DNA of 64,000 bases. Source: Methanobacteriota archaeon (GTDB lineage Archaea; Thermoplasmatota; Poseidoniia; Poseidoniales; Thalassarchaeaceae). Where the stretch lies: the NCBI GenBank assembly GCA_002718995.2, contig PBGL02000012.1, forward strand, positions 20,679 to 84,678, given 5' to 3'. Positions within the stretch are counted from its first letter, which is position 1. The number at the start of each line of letters is the position of its first letter. Both the position numbers and the translations under genes were made by a program. The notes under the pieces are model-generated. The model made no database searches, was not told the origin of the DNA, and saw only the letters and a program-made list of their open reading frames with translations. Shown in pieces: positions 53,241 through 62,101 of the stretch.

Positions 53241-54107
53241 ATGATTCAATTCTGGTTCTTGTGGCTATTCATTGCTATAGTAGTGGTTATTGTAGCCTTG
53301 ACCTTGAGGAAGGAAAGAGAAGAAATGCCAAGAAAGGATATACTGAGGGCAGTTGAGACGAGTGCGGGAAGCATGGGGCTTGCTGAGAAGACTTTTCTGT
53401 GGGCATTTTCTTGGCTAGACACCAGGTTCAGGATTCAGGATTATTGGGGGATGAGCAGGGACGCATATTACGGGATGCACAGGCAAATGCCCATGACGCA
53501 TGCTGAGAAATACAAACTCAGGATCATCTGGTATTGGTATCCATTGTATTGCCTTGGTGGAATTTCATTCCTAGCGTTCGTGATATTGGTCATCACAGGC
53601 ACTGTGCTTGGGCTGTATTACGTCCCCGGCGGAGAAGGGGATCCAACCCCTGCTTACAGCAGCATGGAATTCATAATGACCCAGCTGCCGTTTGGATACA
53701 TCATCCGTTCCATTCACCATTGGACTACGCATTTCATGGTTGCAGCTGTATTCCTCCACATGTGTAGAGTCTACTTTACTGGCGCATACAGAAACCCAAG
53801 AGAGTTGAATTGGCTTATTGGAGTGGCACTGATGTTCTTCACCATATTCTTTGGTTACTCTGGATACCTCTTGCCATGGGACAGTTTGGCCTTCGGAGCT
53901 GCTACAATTGGAATTAACATGGCTATGAGCACTCCACTTATCGGCGAGTGGGTTTCGAACGCCATGTTTGCTGGGACATCACTTTCAGGGCAGACTGTAA
54001 CCAGGATGTACTTCCTTCACGTCTTCATTTTGCCAGTAGTGGTGACTGCCCTCATTCTGGCTCATCTGTTCATAGTTTGGGCACAGGGGATCGCTGAGCC
54101 GCACTGA
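53241..54107 (+). CDS. cytochrome b (N-terminal, heme-binding half)
   Basis: The 288-residue protein has an unusual N-terminal membrane helix (residues 1-22) and soluble segment, then the four-helix cytochrome b core with SIHHWTTHFMVAAVFLHMCR and YFLHVFILPVVVTALILAHLF, which give the four His heme ligands. Also GYSGYLLPWD near the Qo side. It corresponds to cytochrome b6 rather than full-length cytochrome b. The TGA stop of the Rieske gene lies within its GAGGTGA ribosome binding site; the C-terminal half is the next gene. Confidence 0.95.
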   Translation: MIQFWFLWLFIAIVVVIVALTLRKEREEMPRKDILRAVETSAGSMGLAEKTFLWAFSWLDTRFRIQDYWGMSRDAYYGMHRQMPMTHAEKYKLRIIWYWYPLYCLGGISFLAFVILVITGTVLGLYYVPGGEGDPTPAYSSMEFIMTQLPFGYIIRSIHHWTTHFMVAAVFLHMCRVYFTGAYRNPRELNWLIGVALMFFTIFFGYSGYLLPWDSLAFGAATIGINMAMSTPLIGEWVSNAMFAGTSLSGQTVTRMYFLHVFILPVVVTALILAHLFIVWAQGIAEPH

Positions 54108-54116
54108 GGTATAACT

Positions 54117-56906
54117 ATGGGAATTGTAGAGAGGTTTGGAAGGATTGCTGATACGTACATCAGCGAACGTGATAAGCTACTTGAGGCCGAGACTGAAAGA
54201 ACGAGGACTTTCATCGGGCACCCGTTCTGGCCGACCGAGGTCCTCAGGGACACGATAATCCTCGCTTCCATTGTAATGGTCATAGCTTTCTACTCGTGGT
54301 TGATACCCCCGCCACTCCATAGTGCGGCAGATCCGTTCGCCCAAGCTGGGTTCGTTTTCCCGGACTGGTATGTTCTCTTCTCCTACGGGTACCTAAGGTG
54401 GGGCGAATATCTTCCGCAGTTCGTTATCCCGGCCGGACCGATTGGTGAATTCTTCGGATCCCCCGTAATCAACTGGAACTCAGCATGGTGGGGTGCAGCC
54501 ATCACTGGATTGCCCGTTGGGATTCTAGCACTCCCTCCATTCCTGCCAGGCAGGGAGAAGAGAGGTGTCGAGGATCCTTGGTTCGCCACTGCTGGAGCGG
54601 TTTACCTCGCTCACGTTTGGTTCATCTCAGTGTTCTCCATCAACATCTTCCTCGACCTCTATGCGAAGGATCGTTCCGACTGGTGTTTCGTTGGAACCCA
54701 TGGGGAATTCCTCTGCGGCAGGCAATCGCCCTGGTCAGCAGAGGTGTTCAATGCGATACCGTGGATACTTACTGGAATTTTCTTATTCGCGATAATTTTC
54801 TTCCCACTAAGGAGATCGCTCCTAAACTCAGTCGGCTCAAGAGTCACTCCTCAAATTGGGAGGCAGGTCGCCATAGGGTCCCTAATCGCAGCGGTATTGA
54901 TCTCTGTTGTAACTTGGCCGATTTATGAGGGTGGCTTCTGGGACTATGGTGGCCTAGGGGCAATGGACGATGTGGAGGATCTTGACGAGATGAGGGGTCA
55001 ACCGTCCGACACCCTGGTCCATATCGATCAAGGCAACGTCTGGGAGGTTTGGGAGGACGAATGCCTACTGTATGGACAAAGTTCCTACCTGGCTGCATGG
55101 TCCGGGTTAAGTAGTGACGAAGACCCTGCCGACTGGTGTGTGATACCAGCTGATAATTGGGTGGATTGGGGACTCTATCAGCCTACGAAGCTGTATTTGA
55201 TTGATTTTTCAGGAGCGAATGGGCATGCTGATTCCGAGACAGGTAGGAACTCAGGAGAAGGGGGGGCGACATATACGGGAAATTCTGCCATGGATGAAGT
55301 TGGCTATGATGATTCGGTGACTTTCGAAGTGGAAGACCTAGGGGTATCATCTGTGCCTTTGGACGTAGGTTGCCTGTTCAGGACCACTGAGAGAGGCATT
55401 GGAGAACACTCACAAGACCTAGTACTCACTGATTCGAGTGGCAGTGTAGTTTGGCAGAATGACGGTGGCTCTTGCGAGTCTGCAACGGTTTACGTTGATT
55501 CTGGATCCACTTACACGATCTCATTCGCCACAACGACAACGGGTATGAACGGAAGTGTTGATGTTATCACCAGCTTCTCTGCTGTTGCTTTCCAACCACT
55601 TATTCTAGATGATGATGGGACGGCCCTAGTTCGATCCCAGAGTAGCTTGGATTCGACTCAGCTTTCGGATATGTCAGTAAAGAATCCAACTTATCACAAG
55701 AACCCAAAGAGCCTGGATGCAAAGCTGATCTATTCCCTATTCATACCGTGCCTGGGAGTTGGTGCAATTGTGTTCATGCTTATGCGCAGCATGGCTAGAG
55801 GATACGAATATGAGATGAATAAGTGCTACGGATGCGACCTTTGTGACGATGCATGCCCAGTTAGGCTATTCAATGCTGGAGACAAATTGAACATTATCTA
55901 CAACACATGGAATAACGAGGACGACGGTGTTCCACTCTATTCGTGCCTAACGTGTTCTGCTTGCACAAATGCTTGCCCTCAGCTGGTCGACTACGACTCT
56001 TATGTCGATATCAGGAGGAATATGATTGTAGGGGGACCTCCTGCTTCGGAGATACCCCATACCGTACTCCAAGCAGTCCTTGCTGCAGAGGCAGAAGAGG
56101 ATGCTGATGCGGACTTTGTGTCCGTCGAGGACTACCCAATAGACTCCAATATCGGGTATTACCCTGGATGTGTTGACTATCTTGACCAGGAAATGGTGTT
56201 CAGCCATGTTAACGAAGGATCGATGAACCTAGGGGATGCGACAACCTCGGCCTTCACACTATTCGAAGAAATGGGAGAGGAAGTAACATACCTAGGCAGG
56301 GACTTCCTGAAGTGCTGCGGGCATGACCAGAAGTGGCAAGGCATGACAGAAGTCTTCGAGAAACTCAAAGCCTACAATCAGAAGAAGCTCGGAGAGAGTG
56401 GCGTGGACACGCTTGTAACCTCCTGTGCAGAATGTTTCAGGACATTCGCCCTAGACTACGAACTCGATGAAATGAAGGTCATGCACACTACTGAATTCCT
56501 GATTGAAAATGGGTTCGATATGAATCTCAAGACAGAGGATGACGTCACAGTGACTTTCCACGACCCCTGCAGATTGGGCAGGCAGATGAATATCTATGAC
56601 CAACCAAGGGATCTAATCTCGAGTGTGGAGGGTGTGGACCTAGTTGAGATGGAACATCATGGTGAGGACGCCTTGTGCTGCGGCGTTTCTAGTATGATGA
56701 GTTGCAACGAGAACAGTCGTGCACTTAGAGTTCAGAGATTCGACGAAGTGAACGCTGTCGGAGCTGACATAATGCTCACTTCCTGTCCCAAGTGCGTATC
56801 TCACTTCGAATGCCTGAAATTCGAAGGGGACCCTAGGCATGATTTCGAGATACTTGATGTTGTGAGCTTCCTAGCAAGGCAGGTTGAATCGGGCAAGGCC
56901 AATTAG
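54117..56906 (+). CDS. fusion of cytochrome b C-terminal half with an HdrD-like ferredoxin/CCG iron-sulfur module
   Basis: The 929-residue protein. Residues 1-270 resemble subunit IV/cytochrome b C-terminal domain, with PDWYVLFSYGYLRW (the PEWY-type quinol site) and four helices. Residues 280-530 are a large predicted extracytoplasmic domain of acidic, beta-rich character. A helix (about 538-556) returns to the cytoplasm, followed by two 4Fe-4S motifs (CYGCDLCDDACP and CLTCSACTNACP), then two CCG domains (YYPGC ... KCCGH ... SCAEC and DPCRLG ... LCCGVS ... SCPKC), the arrangement of HdrD/GlpC/LldE. It would connect a cytosolic Fe-S electron route to the quinol cycle. Confidence 0.9.
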   Translation: MGIVERFGRIADTYISERDKLLEAETERTRTFIGHPFWPTEVLRDTIILASIVMVIAFYSWLIPPPLHSAADPFAQAGFVFPDWYVLFSYGYLRWGEYLPQFVIPAGPIGEFFGSPVINWNSAWWGAAITGLPVGILALPPFLPGREKRGVEDPWFATAGAVYLAHVWFISVFSINIFLDLYAKDRSDWCFVGTHGEFLCGRQSPWSAEVFNAIPWILTGIFLFAIIFFPLRRSLLNSVGSRVTPQIGRQVAIGSLIAAVLISVVTWPIYEGGFWDYGGLGAMDDVEDLDEMRGQPSDTLVHIDQGNVWEVWEDECLLYGQSSYLAAWSGLSSDEDPADWCVIPADNWVDWGLYQPTKLYLIDFSGANGHADSETGRNSGEGGATYTGNSAMDEVGYDDSVTFEVEDLGVSSVPLDVGCLFRTTERGIGEHSQDLVLTDSSGSVVWQNDGGSCESATVYVDSGSTYTISFATTTTGMNGSVDVITSFSAVAFQPLILDDDGTALVRSQSSLDSTQLSDMSVKNPTYHKNPKSLDAKLIYSLFIPCLGVGAIVFMLMRSMARGYEYEMNKCYGCDLCDDACPVRLFNAGDKLNIIYNTWNNEDDGVPLYSCLTCSACTNACPQLVDYDSYVDIRRNMIVGGPPASEIPHTVLQAVLAAEAEEDADADFVSVEDYPIDSNIGYYPGCVDYLDQEMVFSHVNEGSMNLGDATTSAFTLFEEMGEEVTYLGRDFLKCCGHDQKWQGMTEVFEKLKAYNQKKLGESGVDTLVTSCAECFRTFALDYELDEMKVMHTTEFLIENGFDMNLKTEDDVTVTFHDPCRLGRQMNIYDQPRDLISSVEGVDLVEMEHHGEDALCCGVSSMMSCNENSRALRVQRFDEVNAVGADIMLTSCPKCVSHFECLKFEGDPRHDFEILDVVSFLARQVESGKAN

Positions 56907-56996
56907 ATCCCACACAGCAATTAGAGGTCACAAAGGTTTCAGATTTCCAGAGTGCTTGACCGCAGAATTGAGAAATAGTGGCCTACAGGGAGGGGC

Positions 56997-57329
56997 GTGA
57001 CAGGCATTCCGGACCTAGAGGCCAGAAGGGCTTCACAGCAGAAAAGGATTCGAATAATGCTCGATGCCATGAGGGCTGAAGACCAAGCTAAGCTCAAGGG
57101 TGGAGAAACAGCTGTAGCATGGGTCAAGGAAGAGCAGTGTATAGGTTGTGATCAATGCACCATAGTCTGTGACGATGATGCAATAGAGCTGTATGATACT
57201 CCTTTGGCTAGTCCGATAATGGAAATAGACGTGAACAGGAAGGCCAGAATTATCAGAGACGAATGTACTGGCTGCCAACTATGCGTTCTAGCTTGTCCCA
57301 CAGATGCGATATTGATGATAGATAGGTGA
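56997..57329 (+). CDS. two-cluster 4Fe-4S ferredoxin-like protein
   Basis: The 110-residue protein has an N-terminal helix of about 40 residues and two CxxCxxCxxxC/P sets: CIGCDQCTIVC and CTGCQLCVLACP. GTG start at 56997, with AGGGAGGGG immediately upstream as ribosome binding site. It is 90 bp after the HdrD-fusion gene and is likely the electron-transfer partner of that complex. The first cluster motif has CDDDA rather than CP after the fourth Cys, so one cluster may differ in potential. Confidence 0.88.
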   Translation: MTGIPDLEARRASQQKRIRIMLDAMRAEDQAKLKGGETAVAWVKEEQCIGCDQCTIVCDDDAIELYDTPLASPIMEIDVNRKARIIRDECTGCQLCVLACPTDAILMIDR

Positions 57330-57333
57330 ACAT

Positions 57334-57627
57334 ATGGCTAAAGATGATCCAATTAGATTCGGTGCAGAATTCGGCCCCAAGAGGACAGACAGGACGAAGG
57401 GGGTTTCGCTCTCTACATTCAAGAGTCTGGTCTGGGTGTCAAATCTTGGCGGCCTAATCCTTTGTGCTATTGCACTGGAACTAATGATTACCGGGCAATT
57501 CCTTCTTGGCCTTGGTTCGATGATCGCTGGTGTTGTAATCGCACTTTTCCCTTCGAACTACGAAATTGTCGGGATGGAAGAATCCTTGGGCCAGAGTGAT
57601 GGGGCGGAACTGGAAGATGCCGAATAA
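57334..57627 (+). CDS. small two-helix membrane protein
   Basis: The 97-residue protein has a charged N-terminus, two membrane helices (about residues 34-52 and 55-75) and an acidic C-terminus. The AGGTGA ribosome site overlaps the ferredoxin stop codon. It is the last clear member of the respiratory gene series; its end overlaps the start of the alkyltransferase gene by 11 bases. No family recognised. Confidence 0.65.
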   Translation: MAKDDPIRFGAEFGPKRTDRTKGVSLSTFKSLVWVSNLGGLILCAIALELMITGQFLLGLGSMIAGVVIALFPSNYEIVGMEESLGQSDGAELEDAE

Positions 57628-57934
57628 TAAATTCGATAGTTTCTCGATTGGTACCGAATTCCAGAAATTGGTCTGGAGAGAGTTGATAGAAATCCCTTAC
57701 GGGGAGACTAGGTCATACAAGGAAATAGCCGAGTTGATAGGGAGGCCCAACTCTTCAAGGGCTGTTGCTAGCGCATGTTCCAGTAATCCTTACGCGCCGG
57801 AAATACCATGTCATAGGGTAATTCGTTCTGATGGAAAGATAGGCGGATATAGTGGCCCAGGAGGGGTCTTTGGTAAGATAAAATTACTAGAGTCAGAGGG
57901 CGTAAATCTAGATTCGCGAAGGAATCAGAAGTAG
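57617..57934 (+). CDS. O6-alkylguanine-DNA alkyltransferase, catalytic domain only
   Basis: Repairs O6-alkylguanine by transferring the alkyl group to its own Cys. The 105-residue protein has VWRELIEIPYGETRSYKEIA, then RAVASACSSNP, the active site PCHRVI and the C-terminal GGYSGPGGVFGKIKLLE. It corresponds to the C-terminal DNA-binding/active-site domain; the N-terminal domain of Ogt/Ada (about 60-80 residues) is absent. Start ATG 57617 is the first with similarity. Convergent, overlapping the wHTH gene by 10 bases. Confidence 0.92.
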   Translation: MPNNKFDSFSIGTEFQKLVWRELIEIPYGETRSYKEIAELIGRPNSSRAVASACSSNPYAPEIPCHRVIRSDGKIGGYSGPGGVFGKIKLLESEGVNLDSRRNQK

Positions 57935-58230
57935 ATAATGAAGATGGCAAGGGATGCAACCGATGCGATGACCCATGCCATCACGTATGTAGACTGATTG
58001 AGCTCATTACTACCTGATTGGGTTATGCTGGGCGTTGTACTTTCCTGTTTTCTACTGGTTTCATCGAGTAGCCCATATCTTCTAAGATCGCCAATTCTGT
58101 TACGAAGAGTTTTTTCTGACATGCCCATATCGCTGGCTATTTTTGTTCTTGCTTGCTTCGATCCTAGGATTTCTGGATTTTGTTTGATTAGATCAAAAAC
58201 CCTACTTTCGTGTTCTGTCAAATCAACCAT
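57925..58230 (-). CDS. membrane-anchored winged-helix protein
   Basis: The 101-residue protein has an N-terminal wHTH (residues 3-65, with EHESRVFDLIKQNPEI and KIASDMGMSEKTLRNRIGDLRRYGLL) and a single C-terminal membrane helix (about 82-100, VMAWVIASVASLAIFIIYF). A DNA-binding domain anchored in the membrane could link gene control to a membrane signal. An upstream ATG would add 16 residues without a domain; 58230 is preferred. Follows the dolichol-kinase-like gene by 44 bp. Confidence 0.68.
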   Translation of the reverse strand: MVDLTEHESRVFDLIKQNPEILGSKQARTKIASDMGMSEKTLRNRIGDLRRYGLLDETSRKQESTTPSITQSGSNELNQSTYVMAWVIASVASLAIFIIYF

Positions 58231-58274
58231 TGTTATTCCCAAAACGACCCCTGATGTAAACATAACCCGGGCGA

Positions 58275-58961
58275 TCATAGGAAAGGGGACATGATTACCA
58301 GTGCCGCCAAGGGTATGAGTACCATGGTTGCATTATCATCGATGTACTTCAGGGAAGGAAGTTCACCGAGAACCGTAAGAGGTGCTAGAACCAGAGCAGC
58401 AACTAGTGGGGTTCCCAACCAAAAGTGGCAACCTACCCAAATGGAGAAAGAAACTACTGAGCCAGCCACAATAGCGGAGTTGAGATTCTTCTTGATTCGC
58501 TTGACCTCACCCATCACTGGATCGACGAAGGTCAAACCGAAGATTAGCGGTATTCCGTAAAGCCCTCTTTCAAGGCCGCTTCCATCCCCCTCGGGAGATA
58601 TCAAGAGGGCGAGAGAGACGGCGATCCCGCCCCATGCAAATGCGGAAATCTGTGATGCCTCATACTCTCTCTGACCAATCACGACAATTCCCCACCTGAG
58701 CCTTATGAACTCAATTATTAGTATCGAAATAACGATCATACTCACGAGTTCCCTGGGAGTTGCTGAGAAATATTCGCCCAATTCCTGCCCCCTTGCGTAA
58801 TAGGCCAGTGGAATTATCGACATCGCAATGTGAGTGAACCTCCTGAAAGCATGACCGCCGAATCCCCCGACCGAGTGGCCGACATGATCTATGTCAAATG
58901 GAACTTCGGAATCAGACAAAACATCGCCCCTTGTGAATCTACAATCTGTCCAGTGCCTCAT
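58275..58961 (-). CDS. dolichol kinase/cytidylyltransferase-like membrane protein
   Basis: The 228-residue protein has about six membrane helices, and its end includes ELPSLKYIDDNATMVLIPL, matching the conserved E..P....DDN....P motif of the dolichol kinase (SEC59)/phosphatidate cytidylyltransferase superfamily. In archaea such proteins may phosphorylate isoprenoid alcohols or activate lipid precursors. The extended ATG overlaps the end of meaB by 23 bases; a later TTG with AGGGG upstream would shorten the overlap. Confidence 0.7.
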   Translation of the reverse strand: MRHWTDCRFTRGDVLSDSEVPFDIDHVGHSVGGFGGHAFRRFTHIAMSIIPLAYYARGQELGEYFSATPRELVSMIVISILIIEFIRLRWGIVVIGQREYEASQISAFAWGGIAVSLALLISPEGDGSGLERGLYGIPLIFGLTFVDPVMGEVKRIKKNLNSAIVAGSVVSFSIWVGCHFWLGTPLVAALVLAPLTVLGELPSLKYIDDNATMVLIPLAALVIMSPFL

Positions 58962-59808
58962 CGAGTGTTATACTTCCGGTTTCTAACTCGTCCAGAGCCC
59001 CATCTAGGCCCTCTGATAGAATGAGTCTTGAATCCCATTTGGAAATCAGTCTCTCAGTAATCCTGAGTCTATTCCTCCAAGGGGGGGAAGAGCATTTCTC
59101 TATCGCAGAAACGAGTTCTTCGATTCCAATGGAATTCTGTGCTGAGACCAAGTGGACCTCTGGAACGCTGTCACCGCTAACCAGATCTAAAGATGCGCGG
59201 ATAGATTCAGCCGCCCTCGAAGCACCTGGCTTATCTGACTTGTTTATTGCGATTATATCAGCTAACTCGATGATTCCGGCCTTTTCAGCCTGAATTATGT
59301 CCCCCCTATCTGGCCCATCCACCATCATGACCCTATCAGCGAAGGCTATGACCCTGGTCTCTGCCTGGCCTGAGCCGACGGTCTCGATTACTATTCTGGA
59401 CCAGCCGCATAATGATAACAAATCTATCATTGGCGAGAGAAGGTATGAGACCCCCCCTGGATGGCCTCTGGTTGCTAGTGATCTGAAATAGACGGAATCT
59501 CCTGAGTCGGTTGATTCCATCCTCATCCTGTCAGCAAGGAGGGCCCCTCCGCTCCTAGGAGACGATGGGTCTACGGCTAAAACGGCAACTTTCTCGCCAC
59601 TATCCTTCCAATGGCTCACCAAGCGGCCAATTAGGGTGGACTTTCCAACCCCAGGGGGGCCGGTAACCCCCAGTGTCCAGGGGTTGACGCTCGGAAGATC
59701 GAAATCTTCGCCTTCTTCGATCAGTGTTAGTAGCCTTGCAAGCGAACGACGGTCTCCAGATTTGGCGGATTCCAGAAGCTCGGTGGAAGATTTCACTCCC
59801 AACGCCAT
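58939..59808 (-). CDS. meaB: MeaB/ArgK GTPase, methylmalonyl-CoA mutase chaperone
   Basis: P-loop GTPase guarding B12-dependent mutase. The 289-residue protein has the Walker A VTGPPGVGKSTLIGRL, VLAVDPSSPRSGGALLADR, FRSLATRGHPGG and VIETVGSGQAE; the base-specificity motif is NKSD. It overlaps the B12-binding subunit gene by 16 bases, so the two are co-translated. Function: protects or reactivates methylmalonyl-CoA mutase. Confidence 0.95.
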   Translation of the reverse strand: MALGVKSSTELLESAKSGDRRSLARLLTLIEEGEDFDLPSVNPWTLGVTGPPGVGKSTLIGRLVSHWKDSGEKVAVLAVDPSSPRSGGALLADRMRMESTDSGDSVYFRSLATRGHPGGVSYLLSPMIDLLSLCGWSRIVIETVGSGQAETRVIAFADRVMMVDGPDRGDIIQAEKAGIIELADIIAINKSDKPGASRAAESIRASLDLVSGDSVPEVHLVSAQNSIGIEELVSAIEKCSSPPWRNRLRITERLISKWDSRLILSEGLDGALDELETGSITLDEALDRL

Positions 59809-60230
59809 CCTGATTCTTGTCCGACACCCACTGCTTCTTCATTGACGATTCTTTCAGAGCATTCTTGAAGGAATTCTAGTATCTCATCAGTCCTAGTTCC
59901 CGGCCCAAAAATTGCCCTTACTCCCTGTTCGTAAACGGACTCTCTATCCCTATCCGGAATTATACCTCCAGCGAAAACCACAACATCTCCTAATCCCTCA
60001 TCACGAAGACCGGCACAAATCCTCGGTATTAGGACATCATGGGCGCCAGATAGGGTGGAGAGGCCGAGAGCTGTGGCATCCTCATCAGTAACGATTCTGA
60101 TAATCTCAGAGGGAGTCCTACGAAGACCCGTGTAGACCACTTCATGGCCCCCATCCCTCAGGGCTCGAGCAATCACCTTCGCGCCTCTGTCATGACCATC
60201 GAGACCTGGTTTTGCGACGACTATTCGCAT
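59793..60230 (-). CDS. methylmalonyl-CoA mutase small/C-terminal subunit, B12-binding
   Basis: The 145-residue protein from ATG 60230 contains DGHDRG (DxHxxG, the cobalamin His ligand) in a VVAKPGLDGHDRGAKVIARAL context, then GLSTLSGAHDVLIP and AGGIIPDRD, typical of the separate B12-binding subunit of methylmalonyl-CoA mutase. Partner of meaB. The catalytic large subunit is not in this window. The spacer to the divergent carboxyltransferase is 114 bp. Confidence 0.94.
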   Translation of the reverse strand: MRIVVAKPGLDGHDRGAKVIARALRDGGHEVVYTGLRRTPSEIIRIVTDEDATALGLSTLSGAHDVLIPRICAGLRDEGLGDVVVFAGGIIPDRDRESVYEQGVRAIFGPGTRTDEILEFLQECSERIVNEEAVGVGQESGWRWE

Positions 60231-60344
60231 ACTATCTCCGCATATGCGAGTTGGTGACACGTCTTCAAGCAACCGCAGTATCGATATTTCGTCCTACTTC
60301 AATCAGGAAGGCATATTGACGTCCTTCTCCGTAGTGACTCTGTA

Positions 60345-61898
60345 ATGTCATCCGACGAAGCTCGTATCGAAGACCTCAGGCGGAGGAAAGCTCAGGCGGA
60401 AGCGGGCGGTGGGCAGGCTAGAATCGCTGCTCAGCACTCAAAAGGCAAGATGACTGCTAGGGAGAGGATTACTCAGCTACTCGATGAAGGTTCATTCATG
60501 GAAGTCGACCCATTGGTAGAACATAGGTGCAGGGACTTTGATATGGATAGAAACGTGATTCCGGGGGACGGGGTTGTATGCGGGCATGGAACCATAGATG
60601 GAAGGACCGTTTACTGCTTTGCTCAGGATTTTACTGTTTATGGTGGATCTCTTGGCGAAATGCATGGGTTGAAGATTTGTAAAATACTCGATATGGCCCT
60701 CAAAACCGGCTCTCCGATAATTGGCTTGAATGATAGTGGAGGAGCTAGGATTCAGGAAGGCGTTGCGAGTCTTGGCTCGTATGCGGAGATTTTCTTCAGA
60801 AATGTTCGAGCCAGTGGTGTTATTCCTCAAATTTCTGTAATTATGGGCCCATGTGCAGGTGGTGCAGTATATTCTCCAGCAATAACCGACTTTGTAGTAA
60901 TGGTGGACAAGACTTCGCACATGTTCATCACTGGTCCAGAGGTAATCAAAACGGTGACCAATGAGGAAGTTAGTTTCGAGGATTTGGGAGGTGCGAACAC
61001 GCATGCAAGTAGGTCTGGAGTGACTCACTTCACCACTGAGGATGATCAAGAGGCTATTGATTTGGTCAGGGAACTGGTCGGCTTCCTTCCATCAAATAAT
61101 CTGGAGAAACCTGTGCCTGCACCCACTTCTGATCCGATAGATAGGGAGAGTGATGTATTACAGTCTCTGGTCCCCGAAGATCCCAAAAAGCCGTATGACA
61201 TAATGTCTGCAATCACCGAGGTTGTGGATGATGGTGCTTTCTTGGAGGTCCAACAGGACTTTGCAAGAAATATCGTGGTTGGATTTGGGAGGCTAGGGGG
61301 CCATACGATTGGAATCGTAGCGAATCAGCCTGAAATCCTAGCTGGCTGTTTGGATATCGATGCCTCGGTTAAGGCTGCTCGATTCGTAAGATTCTGCGAT
61401 GCGTTCAATATCCCGCTACTGACATTTGTTGATGTCCCTGGTTTCCTTCCCGGGGCCAGTCAGGAGTGGGGCGGAATAATCAGGCATGGAGCTAAGTTAC
61501 TATACGCGTATGCAGAAGCCACGGTTCCCAAATTGACTGTGATAACGCGAAAAGCGTATGGTGGGGCGTATGACGTGATGTCATCAAAGCACATACGCGG
61601 AGATTACAACGTTGGCTGGCCAACTGCCCAATTGGCGGTAATGGGGGCCGATGGAGCAGTTCAGATAATTCACCGAAGGAGGATAGCATCCTCTGGAAAT
61701 CCCGAGCAGGAGAGGGAGAGGTTAGTTGATGACTACACAGACACTTTTGCCAATCCCTACAGGGCAGCAGCTCTGGGATATCTTGATGACGTTATTCAAC
61801 CGAAAGAGACTAGGACAGTAATGGCAAAGGCACTTGGGGCACTACTAGAGAAGGAAGAGATTCGTCCCGCTCGTAAGCACGGAAATATACCACTTTGA
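60345..61898 (+). CDS. acyl-CoA carboxyltransferase beta-type subunit (propionyl-CoA carboxylase / methylmalonyl decarboxylase family)
   Basis: The 517-residue crotonase-fold protein contains [58 protein letters not shown] and [14 protein letters not shown], all typical of PccB/MmdA. It moves the carboxyl group between biotin and propionyl-CoA (or acetyl-CoA). It forms a complex with the biotin carrier at 62102; the biotin carboxylase subunit is not in this window. Product methylmalonyl-CoA would feed the mutase. No Shine-Dalgarno before the ATG; possibly leaderless. Confidence 0.95.
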   Translation: MSSDEARIEDLRRRKAQAEAGGGQARIAAQHSKGKMTARERITQLLDEGSFMEVDPLVEHRCRDFDMDRNVIPGDGVVCGHGTIDGRTVYCFAQDFTVYGGSLGEMHGLKICKILDMALKTGSPIIGLNDSGGARIQEGVASLGSYAEIFFRNVRASGVIPQISVIMGPCAGGAVYSPAITDFVVMVDKTSHMFITGPEVIKTVTNEEVSFEDLGGANTHASRSGVTHFTTEDDQEAIDLVRELVGFLPSNNLEKPVPAPTSDPIDRESDVLQSLVPEDPKKPYDIMSAITEVVDDGAFLEVQQDFARNIVVGFGRLGGHTIGIVANQPEILAGCLDIDASVKAARFVRFCDAFNIPLLTFVDVPGFLPGASQEWGGIIRHGAKLLYAYAEATVPKLTVITRKAYGGAYDVMSSKHIRGDYNVGWPTAQLAVMGADGAVQIIHRRRIASSGNPEQERERLVDDYTDTFANPYRAAALGYLDDVIQPKETRTVMAKALGALLEKEEIRPARKHGNIPL

Positions 61899-61907
61899 GG
61901 TCGAACA

Positions 61908-62099
61908 ATGAAAAAGGAGGATGAGAAGCTTCTCGCTATCGCAATAGTAGCGGTTTTATCGACAATAAGTGAGGGGGAAATTATCGCCTCATCTTCGTCA
62001 AGAGATAGGGGCGATTCTTGGTCGATGGATCACCGCAGAGTTCTGATCGGCAGGAGGAATCTCTTCCGGGCCAAAAGTAGGAGAAGCACTACGAGGTGA
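61908..62099 (+). CDS. small carboxylase-associated protein (OadG/delta-like)
   Basis: The 63-residue protein has a hydrophobic N-terminal helix (KLLAIAIVAVLSTISEG) followed by a basic tail. It lies between the carboxyltransferase and biotin carrier genes. In many carboxylase and decarboxylase gene clusters a short subunit with a similar EEKLAAIAAAVA-type start occupies this position. The upstream TGA lies in its GAGGTCG site. Assignment rests on position and weak resemblance. Confidence 0.55.
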   Translation: MKKEDEKLLAIAIVAVLSTISEGEIIASSSSRDRGDSWSMDHRRVLIGRRNLFRAKSRRSTTR

Positions 62100-62101
62100 A
62101 C

